The notes: generated from the sequence alone by a model not told the origin. Positions 18,278 to 29,355 are shown, counted from the stretch's first letter. The stretch is 64,000 nt of DNA from Pseudofrankia inefficax (GCF_000166135.1 NC_014666.1:2852001-2916000); one strand, 5' to 3'. A program made the numbers and translations.

Positions 18278-18823
18278 GGCCAACCTCCAGTCAGCGCTGC
18301 TCCGCCGCTTTCCGCTGAACGCGTCCGCCTATTCAGCGCCGGCCGCGGTGAGGGCATCGGAATCCGTGCTGACTCCGGCCCGACCCGGGCTGGCGGCGAA
18401 GGGTGACAGGGATCAGGGTAGCCGGTCGCTGTGACGGATATGGGCGGTGCCCCGACGTACTTGTTCACCGTCCGTGCAGAGCCTGGTTTGCCGGAACGGA
18501 AGGTGGCTGCTCGCGCGGCCTCCCGAAACTCGTCACGTGGTGCGTGGGTGGCGCCAGGTAACCGCAGGTGCATCGGGACGTGCAGCTGGTCGCCACAACG
18601 GCCGTGCCCCCTACCGTGCGGATCTGGCATGACCGTGCGCGGGTGCGCCGGAAACCGCACCTCACGATCATGGGTTCGAAATTATTGTGCTGTGCGTGGG
18701 CCACCGTTGACTCTGGGGAGGGGTGTCTGGCCGTGATGGGGGAGGAAACCACCCGGCGGCACGTGGCCGCGCGAACGGGCCAACGGGGCCGGTTGTCGGT
18801 GCCGCCTCATAGAGTCAGCAACC
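18278..18823. other. 546-bp divergent intergenic region
   Basis: This region separates the regulator (-) from the helicase (+) and must hold both promoters. It has less GC at third positions in every frame than real genes here. A 101-codon frame at 18431-18736 is open but its codon use is not convincing. Locally AT-rich DNA (TTCGAAATTATTGTG near 18676) could be a promoter. No strong inverted repeat was noticed. Confidence 0.4.
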
Positions 18824-20638
18824 GTGAGCGTCAGCCCCCAACAACTTCAGCCGCACCAGCTCGGCGCCCCGCCGGTTCCTGACCCGAGCCCCGCCTCCCG
18901 CCCGCTGCGCGCCTGGCAGCGAGCGGCGCTCGACCGTTACCGGGCCGCCTCGGGAGCTGGCAGCCGCGATTTCCTCGCGGTCGCCACGCCGGGCGCGGGC
19001 AAGACGACCTTCGCTCTCACCGTGGCGGCCGAGCTGCTGGCCGCGGGCATCGTGACGACGATTTCCGTGGTCGCGCCGACCGAGCACCTCAAGCGGCAGT
19101 GGGCGGACGCGGCGGCCGGCCTCGGCATCTCGCTCGACCCGAACTTCCGGAACTCGGCCGGCGCGACGTCGCGCGACTACACCGGCGTGGCGCTCACCTA
19201 CGCCCAGGTCGCCGCGCACCCCGCGCTGCACCTGGCCCGCACGAAGTCCCGGCGCACGCTCGTCATCCTCGACGAGGTGCACCACGCGGGCGACGCCCTG
19301 TCCTGGGGCGAGGCGGTCCGGGAGGCCTTCTCCCCGGCCGCCCGCCGGCTGGCCCTCACCGGGACGCCCTTTCGCTCGGACGTCAACCCGATCCCGTTCG
19401 TCACCTATCTCCCGGGCGCCGACGGGGTGACCCGCAGCGTCGCCGACTCCTCCTACGGCTACTCCGAGGCCTTGCGGGACGGCGTCGTCCGCCCAGTGAT
19501 CTTCCTGGCGTACTCCGGCGAGATGAGCTGGCGCACCAGCGCGGGCGCGGAGCTGACGGCCCGGCTCGGCGAGCCGCTGACGACCGAGCAGACGGCCCAC
19601 GCCTGGCGCACCGCGCTGGACCCGAAGGGCAACTGGATGCCGGCCGTCCTGGCCGCCGCGGACACCCGGCTGTCCCAGGTGCGCCGGGGCGGCATGCCGG
19701 ACGCGGGCGGCCTGGTGATCGCCACCGACCACGCCAACGCCCGCGCCTACGCGGCACTGCTGCGCCGGATCAGCGGCACCGAACCGACCGTCGTGCTGTC
19801 GGACGACCCGACCGCGTCCGACCGGATCGAGGCGTTCCGACGCTCCGACGCCCGGTGGATGGTCGCCGTCCGGATGGTCTCGGAGGGCGTGGACGTGCCG
19901 CGGCTCGCGGTCGGCGTCTACGCCACGTCGGTGGCGACGCCGCTGTTCTTCGCCCAGGCCGTCGGCCGGTTCGTCCGCGGCCGTGGCCGGGCTGAGACCG
20001 CGTCGGTGTTCGTGCCCAGCGTCCCGGTCCTGCTGGACCTCGCCGGCCAGATGGAGGTGCAGCGCGACCACGCGCTGGACAAGCCGCTGCGCGAGCCGGA
20101 GGGGTTCGACGACGACGCGTTGCGCGAGGCCAACCGGCGCCGCGACACCGCGGACAAGCCCGACTCGCCGTTCACCGCGCTCGAGTCCAGCGCTGAGCTG
20201 GACCGGGTCATCTTCGACGGTGGCGAGTTCGGCGCCCCGGCCGCCGCTGGCTCCGCGGAGGAGGAGGACTTCCTCGGGCTACCCGGCCTGCTGGAGCCCG
20301 ACCAGGTGGCGACGCTCCTACGCCAGCGGCAGGCCTCCCAGCTCGCCGCCGAGCGTGGCCGCAAGGCGAAGGCCGCGCGCCAGGCCGAGGCCGCCGGTCC
20401 GGTGCCCGCCCAGGCAGGCCCGCGGCCGGCCGAGGAGGGCCGCCCGGTCCACGAGGTGATCGGCGAGCTGCGCCGCGAGCTCAACCGCCTGGTCGCGGCG
20501 AACAACCACCGGACCGGCCGTCCGCACGGCATGATCCACGCCGAGCTGCGCCGGACCTGTGGCGGTCCGCCGAGCGGCCAGGCCACCGCTGCCCAGCTGC
20601 AGGCCCGGATCGACACCCTCCGCAAGTGGAACTCCTAG
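18824..20638 (+). CDS. SF2 DEAD/DEAH-box helicase
   Basis: A 604-residue superfamily-2 helicase. Motif I is ATPGAGKTT (about residues 60-68), motif Ia VVAPTEHLKRQW, motif II DEVHH, motif III LTGTPFR, and the second RecA domain ends with motif VI QAVGRFVRGRGR. N-terminal RAWQRAALDRY resembles the Q-motif region of XPB/RecG-like helicases. The C-terminal 180 residues are charged and probably helical (RQRQASQLAAERGRKAKAAR), ending in a region found in actinobacterial homologues. It is likely a nucleic-acid-dependent ATPase for DNA repair or restructuring; substrate unknown. The start is GTG 18824. Confidence 0.88.
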   Translation: MSVSPQQLQPHQLGAPPVPDPSPASRPLRAWQRAALDRYRAASGAGSRDFLAVATPGAGKTTFALTVAAELLAAGIVTTISVVAPTEHLKRQWADAAAGLGISLDPNFRNSAGATSRDYTGVALTYAQVAAHPALHLARTKSRRTLVILDEVHHAGDALSWGEAVREAFSPAARRLALTGTPFRSDVNPIPFVTYLPGADGVTRSVADSSYGYSEALRDGVVRPVIFLAYSGEMSWRTSAGAELTARLGEPLTTEQTAHAWRTALDPKGNWMPAVLAAADTRLSQVRRGGMPDAGGLVIATDHANARAYAALLRRISGTEPTVVLSDDPTASDRIEAFRRSDARWMVAVRMVSEGVDVPRLAVGVYATSVATPLFFAQAVGRFVRGRGRAETASVFVPSVPVLLDLAGQMEVQRDHALDKPLREPEGFDDDALREANRRRDTADKPDSPFTALESSAELDRVIFDGGEFGAPAAAGSAEEEDFLGLPGLLEPDQVATLLRQRQASQLAAERGRKAKAARQAEAAGPVPAQAGPRPAEEGRPVHEVIGELRRELNRLVAANNHRTGRPHGMIHAELRRTCGGPPSGQATAAQLQARIDTLRKWNS

Positions 20639-20695
20639 CGGCCGGCTCCCGCCGCGACCGCGCTCGGGCTCGGGCTCGGGCTCGATAAACGCCAC

Positions 20696-20731
20696 AGGGC
20701 TGGCCGCCGCCGGAAGGCGGAGGCCAGCCCT
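20696..20731. terminator. Bidirectional terminator hairpin
   Basis: AGGGCTGGCC-GCCGCC pairs with GGCGG-A-GGCCAGCCCT around GGAA, giving a roughly 15-bp stem with one bulge. It sits exactly between the convergent helicase (ends 20638) and cyclophilin (ends 20748) genes and can serve both. Confidence 0.8.
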
Positions 20732-20747
20732 GCTGGGTCAGGCTCGG

Positions 20748-21695
20748 TCAGCCGGTCGGGCTGGCGGACGCCTTGGCCGTCGCGGACGGCTTGGCCGTGG
20801 CGGACGCGGTCGTCGCCGGTGTGGCGGTGGCGGTCGGCGTGGCCGCCGCCGGCTGCTCCTGGTTGATCGTGATCGAGGTGATCTGCGGCTTGGTCACCGG
20901 CTGGCCGTCGGCGCCGCCCTCGACCACGCCCGGCTTGGTGATCTTGTCGAGCACGTCGAGGCCCTGGGTGATCTGCCCGAAGACGGTGTAGCCGCCGGCC
21001 AGCGCCTGCGCACCCTGCTCGCTCGGGTTGGCGTAGTTGATGAAGAACTGGCTGCCGTTCGTGTCGGCTCCCGCGTTCGCCATCGCGAGCACGCCGCGGT
21101 TGTAGTTCACGCCCGAGGTGTTCTCGTTCTTGTACTTGAAGCCCGGCGTCCCGTTGCCCGTCGCCGTCGGGTCGCCGCACTGCAGGACGAAGATCCCGGC
21201 CTCAGGACCGTAGGTCTCCCGGTGGCAGGTGGTGTTGTCGAAGTACTTCGCCTGCGCCAGCTGGTAGAGCGCGTGCACGGTGCACGGAGCCTTGGCCGGG
21301 TCGAGGGTGGCGACCATCGTGCCGTAGTTCGTGTTGATGGTCATCGTCGCCGGCTTGGTCGAGACCGTCGGCGCGGACGGCGGCATGGCGGCGTTCTTCG
21401 CCACGGTGCCCGTCGTGTCCTTCGTGTAGACGCAGTCGCCGACCTTCGTCGTCACCGCTGGGGTGGCGCTCGCGCTCGCGGTCGGAGTCGGGGTGGCGCT
21501 CGCGGTGGTGCTGCCGCCGCCGCCCACGGTCAGCACGACGGCCACGACCGTGCCGGCGACCACGACGGCCACGATCGCCGCGACGATCGCGAGAATGCGC
21601 TGCCGGCGGCGCCGCAGGGCGTAGCGGCGTTCCGCCTGCCGCTGCGCGCGCGCCATCTCAATCTCGCGCCGCCGCCGCGTCTTCGAGTTGCTCAC
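20748..21695 (-). CDS. Membrane-anchored peptidyl-prolyl cis-trans isomerase (cyclophilin type)
   Basis: A 315-residue protein: a charged cytoplasmic N-terminus (SKTRRRREIEMARAQRQ), one transmembrane helix (ILAIVAAIVAVVVAGTVVA), a Ser/Thr/Pro-rich outside linker, and a cyclophilin domain with the family pattern (TCHRETYGPEAGIFVLQCGD, TGNGTPGFKYKNEN, GVLAMANAGADTNGSQFFI). It ends in a repetitive Ala/Thr/Lys/Ser tail. It should catalyse proline isomerisation outside the membrane, probably in folding of exported proteins. GTG 21695 is chosen because AGGGAGG precedes it; a GTG at 21719 lies upstream of that site. Confidence 0.9.
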   Translation of the reverse strand: MSNSKTRRRREIEMARAQRQAERRYALRRRRQRILAIVAAIVAVVVAGTVVAVVLTVGGGGSTTASATPTPTASASATPAVTTKVGDCVYTKDTTGTVAKNAAMPPSAPTVSTKPATMTINTNYGTMVATLDPAKAPCTVHALYQLAQAKYFDNTTCHRETYGPEAGIFVLQCGDPTATGNGTPGFKYKNENTSGVNYNRGVLAMANAGADTNGSQFFINYANPSEQGAQALAGGYTVFGQITQGLDVLDKITKPGVVEGGADGQPVTKPQITSITINQEQPAAATPTATATPATTASATAKPSATAKASASPTG

Positions 21696-21956
21696 CGACC
21701 GGGCCTCCCTGCCCTCCACGCATCACCAGACCGTGCTCGCCCGCGAACTCCCGAAGGCCCGCCGACGCCGGGCCCAGCCTCGTGAGCGCGGCTGGGTGTT
21801 GCCTTGGCGTCGGCTTAGCGAAACCTGTGGAGGCGCTGTTTCCGGCTGCGCCCGCACCGCTCGCCGCGCGGCCGCTCCCCGGGACGGCCGCCGCGTTCGC
21901 TCGGTCCGGCGCTTACGCGGACCGCCCGAACCTACCCGGTGGCGAATCCGACGGAT

Positions 21957-23219
21957 TCAGAGAGTGTCGCGCCCGCCGAGGTAGGGACGCAGCACCTCGG
22001 GGACGGCCAGCGTCGCGTCGGCCTGTTGGAAGTTCTCCAGCACGGCGGCGAGCAGCCGCGGGGTCGCGACGGCCGTGTTGTTCAGCGTGTAGGCGAAGTG
22101 AATCTGGCCGTCCGGGGTCCGGTAGCGCAGGTTGGCCCGCCGGGCCTGCCAGTCCTTCAGCGACGAGCAGCTGTGTGTCTCCCGGTACATCCCGAGCGAC
22201 GGGAACCAGGTGTTGATGTCGTTCATCCGGTACTTGCCGACGCCCATGTCGCCGGTGGAGCACTCGACGACCTCGTAGGCCAGGCCCAGCGCCTGGAGGA
22301 TCGCCTCGGCGGTGCCCAGCAGCTCGGCGTGCCAGCGGTCGGACTCGGCCAGGTCGTCCGCGCAGATGACGAACTGCTCGACCTTCTCGAACTGGTGGAC
22401 CCGCAGCAGCCCGCGCACGTCCCGGCTCGCGCTGCCGATCTCGCGGCGGAAGCAGGTGGAGATGCCGGCGTAGCGGATCGGCAGCCGCGAGGCGTCCAGG
22501 ATCTCGCCCGAGTGCAGGCCGACCAGCGCCACCTCGGCGGTGCCGGCGAGGTACGCGTCGTCGGCCGGGATCTCGTAGATCTCCGCGCGGCCCTTCGGCA
22601 GCATGCCGCTGCCGACCAGCGGCGCCTCCTTGACCAGGACCGGCACCGACATCAGCTGGAAGTCCCGGCCGCGCAGCACGTCGAGGGCGTAGGAGTGCAG
22701 CGCCCGCTCCAGCAGGACCAGGTCGCCGCACAACGCGTACGCGCGCTCGCCTGCGACCCGGCGGGCGCGGGCGAACTCGGCCCAGCCACGCTTCTCGGCC
22801 AGGTCGACGTGGTCGAGCGTCTCGAAGTCGAACGTCGGCGGGGTGCCCCAGGTGCGCACCACCGTGTTGGCCGACTCGTCCGGCCCGACCGGCGCGCCCT
22901 CCCACGGGATGGTCGGCGTCGCCAGCATCAGCTCGGTCAGCCGCTCGCTGGTCGCGGCCTGCTGCTCGTTCAGCCGCCTGAGCTCGGCGTCGGTCTCGGC
23001 GCTCTGGGCGCGCAGCTCCTCCTTGCGCGCCGCGTCGGCCTTGGCGAACTCCTTGGCGGACGACTTGCGGCGGGACAGCGCCTGGTCCTTCGCGAACTGC
23101 AGCTCGCGGTTTTCCTGGTCGAGCTTGAGCAGCTCGTCGACGTCGAGGTCGAGCCCCTTGACGCGCACCGCCTGCTTCACCACGTCCGGGTTGTCCCGGA
23201 TGAAGCGCTTGTCGAGCAT
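21957..23219 (-). CDS. serS: Seryl-tRNA synthetase
   Basis: A class-II aminoacyl-tRNA synthetase of 420 residues charging tRNA-Ser. It begins MLDKRFIRDNPDVVKQAV, followed by the long antiparallel coiled-coil arm (about residues 25-105) that recognises the tRNA variable arm. The catalytic core shows motif 2 (TCFRREIGSASRDVRG, HQFEKVEQFV) and motif 3 (NTAVATPRLLAAVLENFQ). Length and motifs are normal. The 246-bp region upstream (23220-23465) probably contains its promoter. Confidence 0.97.
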   Translation of the reverse strand: MLDKRFIRDNPDVVKQAVRVKGLDLDVDELLKLDQENRELQFAKDQALSRRKSSAKEFAKADAARKEELRAQSAETDAELRRLNEQQAATSERLTELMLATPTIPWEGAPVGPDESANTVVRTWGTPPTFDFETLDHVDLAEKRGWAEFARARRVAGERAYALCGDLVLLERALHSYALDVLRGRDFQLMSVPVLVKEAPLVGSGMLPKGRAEIYEIPADDAYLAGTAEVALVGLHSGEILDASRLPIRYAGISTCFRREIGSASRDVRGLLRVHQFEKVEQFVICADDLAESDRWHAELLGTAEAILQALGLAYEVVECSTGDMGVGKYRMNDINTWFPSLGMYRETHSCSSLKDWQARRANLRYRTPDGQIHFAYTLNNTAVATPRLLAAVLENFQQADATLAVPEVLRPYLGGRDTL

Positions 23220-23451
23220 GGAGTCCCGTCGTTCCTGATCGGAGTCTGGCCGGCCGGCCCTGCCCTGAAGCAGGCCTGCTCTCGTCCGAGACGGGCGTGC
23301 CCTGGCCTGAGGCGGGTCGTCACCGGCGTGGCGGCCGTCGACCGTTCGCTATAGGTCGGTTGAAGGTCACGCTATCAGCCGTCCGGACCGCGCCCGGCCC
23401 TCCCGGCGCCCGCGCCGCGGATCGCGTCCAGCCTGCCTTCAGCCGTGGGGG

Positions 23452-23477
23452 CCTACCGTCGAGGCCTACCGCCGAGG
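23452..23477. repeat. 13-bp tandem duplication straddling the crtB stop codon
   Basis: CCTACCGTCGAGG (23452-23464) is followed directly by CCTACCGCCGAGG (23465-23477), one mismatch. The crtB stop codon (CTA on this strand, 23466-23468) lies inside the second unit. Confidence 0.8.
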
Positions 23478-24479
23478 CCGGGGCAACTGGCGAGCGTGGA
23501 CGCGCAGCAGGGCGGCTCCGGCGACACCCAGCCGGCGGGGGGTGCCGACCGCGACCCGGCGGTCCAGCACCTGGTAGTCGGCCTTCTCGATCTCGTCGAG
23601 GATGCCGCCGTAGAGGCGCGCCGCGGTCCGCACGCAGTCCCGCGACGTCGGGTGCAGCAGCCGGACCCCCGGCGCCGCGGCGCGCAGGATCTCCTTGGCG
23701 CGCCCCACCTCGTGGCGCAGCAGCCGGCGCACCGCGCCGTCGACCACGCCGGTCGCCAGCCGTTCCCGGGTGACGCCGAACAGCTCCATCGACTCCCGCG
23801 GCAGGTAGACCCGGCCGCGGCGCAGGTCCTCGCCGACGTCGCGCAGGAAGTTGATCAGTTGGAACGCGGTCCCGAGGTCCCCGGCGTACGGCGCCGCGGC
23901 CGCCGAGCTGGGTTCCAGGACCGGCAGCATCTGCAGGCCGATGACGGTGCCCGAGCCGTACACGTAGGTCATCAGGTCGTCGAAGGTGTCGTAGCCGGTG
24001 ATGGTCAGGTCCATCGCCATCGATGCCAGGAACGCCTCGAAGTGGTCGACCGGGACGTCCCAGCGACGGATGGTGTGGAGCACGGCCGGCAGCACCGACA
24101 CGTCCGACCGGTACAACGGCCGCGCCAGCGCGTCGTGGCCGCCGCCGCCCGAGCCGGCCGGGCCCGTCGGGTCCTCGCCAGCGGTGCCCTGGCGCAGCGC
24201 GTCGATCAGCCTGCCGCCCCAGTCGGCCAGCCAGGCGGCCCGCTCGGCGGCCGGCAGCTGTGAGTCGAGGCTGTCGACGATGTCGTCCGCGTACCGGGCG
24301 AACCCGTAGAGAGCGTGGACGTACGGCCGTTTCCACGCCGGCAGCAGCAACGTCGCCAGGTAGTAGGTGCGGCCGTGCTCCGCGTTGAGCCGCCGCGCCG
24401 CCGCGTAGGAGCGGCGCAGCTCCGGGTCCGCGGCGATCGCGGCCAGCTCGGCCTCGCCACCCCGGGCAGCTGTGGTCAC
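23466..24479 (-). CDS. crtB: Phytoene synthase
   Basis: CrtB joins two geranylgeranyl diphosphates to give 15-cis-phytoene, the first carotenoid-specific step. The 337-residue protein has both aspartate-rich metal/diphosphate motifs: DDIVD (in YADDIVDSLD) and the second region INFLRDVGEDLRRGRVYLP. The gene is last in the - strand order crtI, moxR, DUF58, VWA, crtB and starts 53 bp after the VWA gene, so it may be co-transcribed with them. No crtE (GGPP synthase) is seen in the window. Confidence 0.93.
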   Translation of the reverse strand: MTTAARGGEAELAAIAADPELRRSYAAARRLNAEHGRTYYLATLLLPAWKRPYVHALYGFARYADDIVDSLDSQLPAAERAAWLADWGGRLIDALRQGTAGEDPTGPAGSGGGGHDALARPLYRSDVSVLPAVLHTIRRWDVPVDHFEAFLASMAMDLTITGYDTFDDLMTYVYGSGTVIGLQMLPVLEPSSAAAAPYAGDLGTAFQLINFLRDVGEDLRRGRVYLPRESMELFGVTRERLATGVVDGAVRRLLRHEVGRAKEILRAAAPGVRLLHPTSRDCVRTAARLYGGILDEIEKADYQVLDRRVAVGTPRRLGVAGAALLRVHARQLPRPRR

Positions 24480-24532
24480 AGCGCCTGAGGGTACGACGGC
24501 CGGTTTACGCCTGGGCGGCCGATCCGGGCCGT

Positions 24533-25492
24533 TCAGGGCAGCCGTCGGGCGAAGGCCAGGGAGAGCGCGGCCGCGGCGAGCCCCAGCCCGAGGCTGGTCG
24601 CGACGAACTGGTCGGTGATCTCGCGGAACTCCTTGCGGTAGCCGATCGAGCTGCCCAGGCCCTTGTAGATCGAGGTCAGCTCGTCCCCCGAGGTCGCCCG
24701 GTGGTGGGAGCCGCCGGTCTGCTCGGCGATCTGGCTGAGCGCCGGCTCGTTCACCGGCACCGGGATCAGCTGGCCGCCGACGTCGAGGGTGCCGTTGGGG
24801 GTGCCGTAGGCGATCGTGCTGACCGGGATGTGCGCGTCCTTGGCTGCCTGCGCTGCCTGGTTGTTCGGCCGGCCGCGGGTGGTCTCGCCGTCGGAGAGCA
24901 GCACGATCGCGGCCGGCGGCACCGCCTGCCCGCTGTTGACGAACTGGCTGCTGACCGTGTTGATCGCCGAGAGACCGGCGTAGATCCCCTCGCCGATCGC
25001 GGTCGCCGGGCCCAGCTGCAGGCCGTTGATGCCGGCCTTGACCGCGTCCCGGTCGGTGGTCGGCGGCACCAGCACCGCCGCGGTGCCGGAGAACGAGACC
25101 AGGCCCAGGTTGATCTTGGGTGGGAGCTGGTCGACGAACGCCTGCGCGCCCTGCTTGGCCGCCGCCAGCCGGCTGGGCGAGATGTCGGTGGCCGCCATCG
25201 AGTTCGACACGTCGATCGCCAGCACGATCGTCGCCCGTTCACGCGGGACCAGCTCGGTCCTGGCCGGGCGGGCGAGGGCGAGCACCATCCCGGTCAGCGA
25301 GAGCAGCAGCAGGGCCGCCGGGACGTGCCGGCGCCACCACCGTGGCCGGATCGGCAGCACCGAGGACAGCATCGACGCGGACGCCAGCCGGGCGGCGTAG
25401 CGGGCCCGGCGCAGCGACGTGACGATGTGCGCCGCGAGCAGCGCCGCGACGGCCAGCAGCAGCCACAGCCAGTGGGCCGACAGGAAAGTCAT
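24533..25492 (-). CDS. VWA-domain membrane protein (MoxR-associated)
   Basis: A 319-residue protein with an N-terminal transmembrane pair (HWLWLLLAVAALLAAHI; PAALLLLSLTGMVLAL), an outside von Willebrand factor A domain carrying the MIDAS metal site DVSNSMA and LSDGE, and a C-terminal helix (FVATSLGLGLAAAALSLAF). Such proteins partner MoxR ATPases and DUF58 proteins in assembling or activating membrane or secreted complexes. ATG 25492 overlaps the stop of the preceding DUF58 gene (ATGA), so translation is coupled. What this particular system acts on is unknown. Confidence 0.88.
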   Translation of the reverse strand: MTFLSAHWLWLLLAVAALLAAHIVTSLRRARYAARLASASMLSSVLPIRPRWWRRHVPAALLLLSLTGMVLALARPARTELVPRERATIVLAIDVSNSMAATDISPSRLAAAKQGAQAFVDQLPPKINLGLVSFSGTAAVLVPPTTDRDAVKAGINGLQLGPATAIGEGIYAGLSAINTVSSQFVNSGQAVPPAAIVLLSDGETTRGRPNNQAAQAAKDAHIPVSTIAYGTPNGTLDVGGQLIPVPVNEPALSQIAEQTGGSHHRATSGDELTSIYKGLGSSIGYRKEFREITDQFVATSLGLGLAAAALSLAFARRLP

Positions 25493-26597
25493 GACGTCCT
25501 GCCTGTTCGGGTCGCGTTCGTCCCGGGCCGCCCGCGGGCGCCGGCGGAGCGTAGGGCCGCCTGCCCGCGCCGGCTGGCCGCCGCGTAGCGGGCGATCTCG
25601 ATCAGCCAGTCGGTGTCGGTCCGCAGCCGCAGGTGCGACGCGCCGGCGCCCCGCAGCGCCGCGGCGACGTCGTCGCGGTGGCGGGCCGCGGCCTGCTCGT
25701 AGCGGGCCCGGAAGCGGCGCGAGTGCGTGGGCAGGTCGAACAGCGCGCCGGTCTCCGGGTCGACGACCGCGAGCGGGCCGACGTTCGGCAACGACAGCTC
25801 CAGCGGGTCGATGACCTCGATCGCGAGCAGGTCGTGCCGGCCGGCCAGCGCCCGCAGCGGGCGTTCCCAGCGCAGGTCGACGGACAGGAAGTCGGACACG
25901 ACGACCACCAGCCCGCGCCTGCGCGGCGGCCGGCGCAGCGACTCGATCGCCGTCGCCAGGTCCGTGCCAGCTCTGGCCCCGTCGGCGGTCCCGGCCGCGG
26001 CGGCCGTCCCGCGCCCGGCTCGCGGGGGCGGCTCGGCCGGGGTCCCGATCGTCAGCAGGGTGCGCAGGAGAGCCCGCAGGCCGGCCCGGCCCGGGCGGGC
26101 CGGGATCAGCCGGGTGCCGGTGTCGGTGAGCGCGACCGCGCCCATCCGGTTGCCGGTCCGCGCGGTCAGGAACCCGACCGCGCCGGTCGCCGCGATCGCG
26201 AGGTCTCGTTTCTCGCACCGGGCGCTGCCGAAGCGCTGGCTGCCGGTCAGGTCGACCAGCGCCCAGGTCTCCAGCTCACGGTCGGCGATCAGGTCGTGCA
26301 CGTGCGGGACCGTCGTACGGGCGGTGACCGCCCAGTCCATCCGCCGGACGTCGTCGCCGAACTGGTACTCGCGGCTCTCGGCCTTCTCGCTGCCCTGGCC
26401 CGGCAGCAGGCCGAGATAGTCGCCGAGCAGCAGCCCGTCGAGCCGGCGCAGCACGGTCAGCTCCAGGTGCCGCAGGGTCCGCTCGACGACCGGGTCGGTG
26501 GCCCGGACGTGCTGGCCGGCAGCGTAGGTCTGGCCCGCGGCGTGCGTCCGGCCGGCACTGTCGGTCTGGCCGGCGCTGTCGGTCCCCGGCCCCGGGC

Positions 26598-26601
<4 letters not shown>
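25489..26601 (-). CDS. DUF58 domain-containing protein (MoxR-associated)
   Basis: A 370-residue soluble protein with the DUF58 core (SREYQFGDDVRRMDWAVTAR) and a VWA-like fold afterward (TWALVDLTGSQRF; VVVVSDFLSVDLRWE). The first 35 residues are a repetitive Gly/Gln/Thr/Ala segment (SAGQTDSAGRTHAAGQTYAAG). Unlike the second DUF58 protein in this window it lacks transmembrane helices. Both ends overlap neighbours by ATGA (moxR upstream, VWA downstream), marking a tightly coupled three-gene operon. Confidence 0.88.
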
Positions 26602-27695
<1,094 letters not shown>

Positions 27696-27768
27696 GGCAG
27701 CATTCTCCCAGCCCCGCCGCGAGGCCGGCGCGGAAAATCGAGGCTCGGCCACGGTCGTCCGGTTTGTT

Positions 27769-27806
27769 TACGGTTCCTTAAGGCGGTTACGGTTTCCTGA
27801 GGCGGT
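27769..27806. repeat. 19-bp tandem duplication straddling the crtI stop codon
   Basis: Two adjacent 19-bp units (27769-27787 and 27788-27806) differ at three positions. The crtI stop codon (TTA on this strand, 27787-27789) spans their junction, so the second unit encodes the C-terminal residues RLRK and the first repeats that sequence beyond the stop. Confidence 0.75.
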
Positions 27807-29355
27807 TGCGGACACCCCCGCCCGGGCCGGGCGCGCGGCGGCCGGCGCGACCCGGGCCGACCACCCGTTCCGCGGCCAGCCGCCCCGAGAGCAGCACCAT
27901 CGGCACCCCGACGCCCGGACGGGTGCCGCTGCCGGTGAACACCACGTTTTCCAGGCCCGGCGCGAGATTGCCCGGCCGGAATGGGCCGGTCTGCCCAAAG
28001 GTGTGTGCCGCCGCGAACGGCGCGCCGGCCGTGAGCCCGCGGGCCAGCCAGTCCGCCGGCGTGGTCATCGACTCGACCGCCATCGTGGCGGCGAATTCCT
28101 CGTAGCCGTGACGTTCCAGGGTCGCGACCACCTCGTCGCGGTAGCGCGGGCCGATGACCGACCAGTCGAGTTCCGCCCCGGCGACCGCATTGGGCGTGGG
28201 GAACAGGACATGGAAGGCATGCCCCCCGGCGGGCGCGAGCGCCGGTTCGGTCATCGACGGGACGCTGACCAGGAATGACGGGTCGCTCATCAGCTCACCG
28301 CGGTCGATGATCTCACTGAACGTGCGCCGCCAGGCCGCGCCGAAATGGATGGTGTGGTGGGCCGCGTCCAGCCGGTCCGCGTCCGGGTGCGCGTGCGCTC
28401 CCGCGCCGGCCAGCAGCAGGAAGCACGACGGCGAGTAACGCAGCCGGGCCAGCCGGCGCGGCGTCACCGTGGGCGGCAGCAGCTCCCGGTAGGCGGTCGG
28501 CAGGTCCGGGTTGAGCACCACGACGTCGGCGGCGATCCGCTCGCCGGTCGCGGTGCGCACCGCCACCGCCCGGCCGCCGCTCACCTCCACCTCGGTCACC
28601 GCGGTGCCGTAGCGGAACGTGGCCCCGTGCTTGGCCGCGGCGGCGGCCATCGCCACCGGCACCGCGTGCAGGCCGCCCTCGGCGTGGAACACCCCGGCGA
28701 CCGAGTCCATGTAGGAGATCACCGCGTAGACGCCCAGCGCCTGGTGTGGAGCGAGACCGGCGTACATCGCCTGGAACGAGAAGAGCCGGCGGGTCCGCGG
28801 GTCGCGCAGGTGGCTCCCGACCAGCCGGTCGAGCCGGCGGAACGCGCCGAGCGCCGCCAGCCGGGCCAGCGACGGGCGCAGCAGGCCCAGCGGCGAGTCG
28901 AGCTGGGCGTCGATGAAGTCGCGCAGCTCGGCGCGGTAGATCGCCGTCACCGTCTCGACGAACCGCCGGTAGCCCGCGGCCTCGGCCGGGCCGCACAGCG
29001 CCGCGATCCCGGCCGCGGTGGCCTCCGGGTCGGCCCGTACGTCCAGCGCCGAGCCGTCCGCGAACCGGGCCCGGTACAGCGGGTCGAGCCGGCGCAGCGT
29101 CACCCAGTCGGCGAGGTCCTCGCCCACCGTGGCGAACGCGTCGGCGAGCAGGTCCGGCATCGTCAGCACCGTCGGGCCGGTGTCGAACTGGTAGCCGCCC
29201 GAGCGCCACACCCCGGCCCGCCCGCCGGGCACGTCGGCCCGCTCCAGCACGGTCACCCGGCGGCCGGCGCCGGCCAGCCGCAGCGCGGCCGACAGACCGC
29301 CCAGCCCGGCACCGACCACCACCACGTGGTCCGTCGGCCCCGTCACCGTCCGCAC
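27787..29355 (-). CDS. crtI: Phytoene desaturase (CrtI family)
   Basis: CrtI converts phytoene stepwise to lycopene using FAD. The 522-residue protein has the N-terminal dinucleotide fold (VVVVGAGLGGLSAALRLAGAG), the family GGRAGVWRSGGYQFDTGPT segment, and the C-terminal FAD signature (FTGSGTRPGVGVPMVLLSGRLAAERV). GTG 29355 has GGGAGGGGG just ahead. The divergent gene at 29466 shares its upstream region. A second CrtI-like enzyme at 32-34 kb is more CrtD-like. Confidence 0.92.
   Translation of the reverse strand: MRTVTGPTDHVVVVGAGLGGLSAALRLAGAGRRVTVLERADVPGGRAGVWRSGGYQFDTGPTVLTMPDLLADAFATVGEDLADWVTLRRLDPLYRARFADGSALDVRADPEATAAGIAALCGPAEAAGYRRFVETVTAIYRAELRDFIDAQLDSPLGLLRPSLARLAALGAFRRLDRLVGSHLRDPRTRRLFSFQAMYAGLAPHQALGVYAVISYMDSVAGVFHAEGGLHAVPVAMAAAAAKHGATFRYGTAVTEVEVSGGRAVAVRTATGERIAADVVVLNPDLPTAYRELLPPTVTPRRLARLRYSPSCFLLLAGAGAHAHPDADRLDAAHHTIHFGAAWRRTFSEIIDRGELMSDPSFLVSVPSMTEPALAPAGGHAFHVLFPTPNAVAGAELDWSVIGPRYRDEVVATLERHGYEEFAATMAVESMTTPADWLARGLTAGAPFAAAHTFGQTGPFRPGNLAPGLENVVFTGSGTRPGVGVPMVLLSGRLAAERVVGPGRAGRRAPGPGGGVRNRLRKP

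Noticed and set aside
18431-18736. 101-codon frame in the regulator-helicase intergenic region
   Set aside because: Third-position GC is much lower than in real genes here, the reading is Cys/Arg/Ser-rich without a domain, and no ribosome-binding site stands before the GTG.
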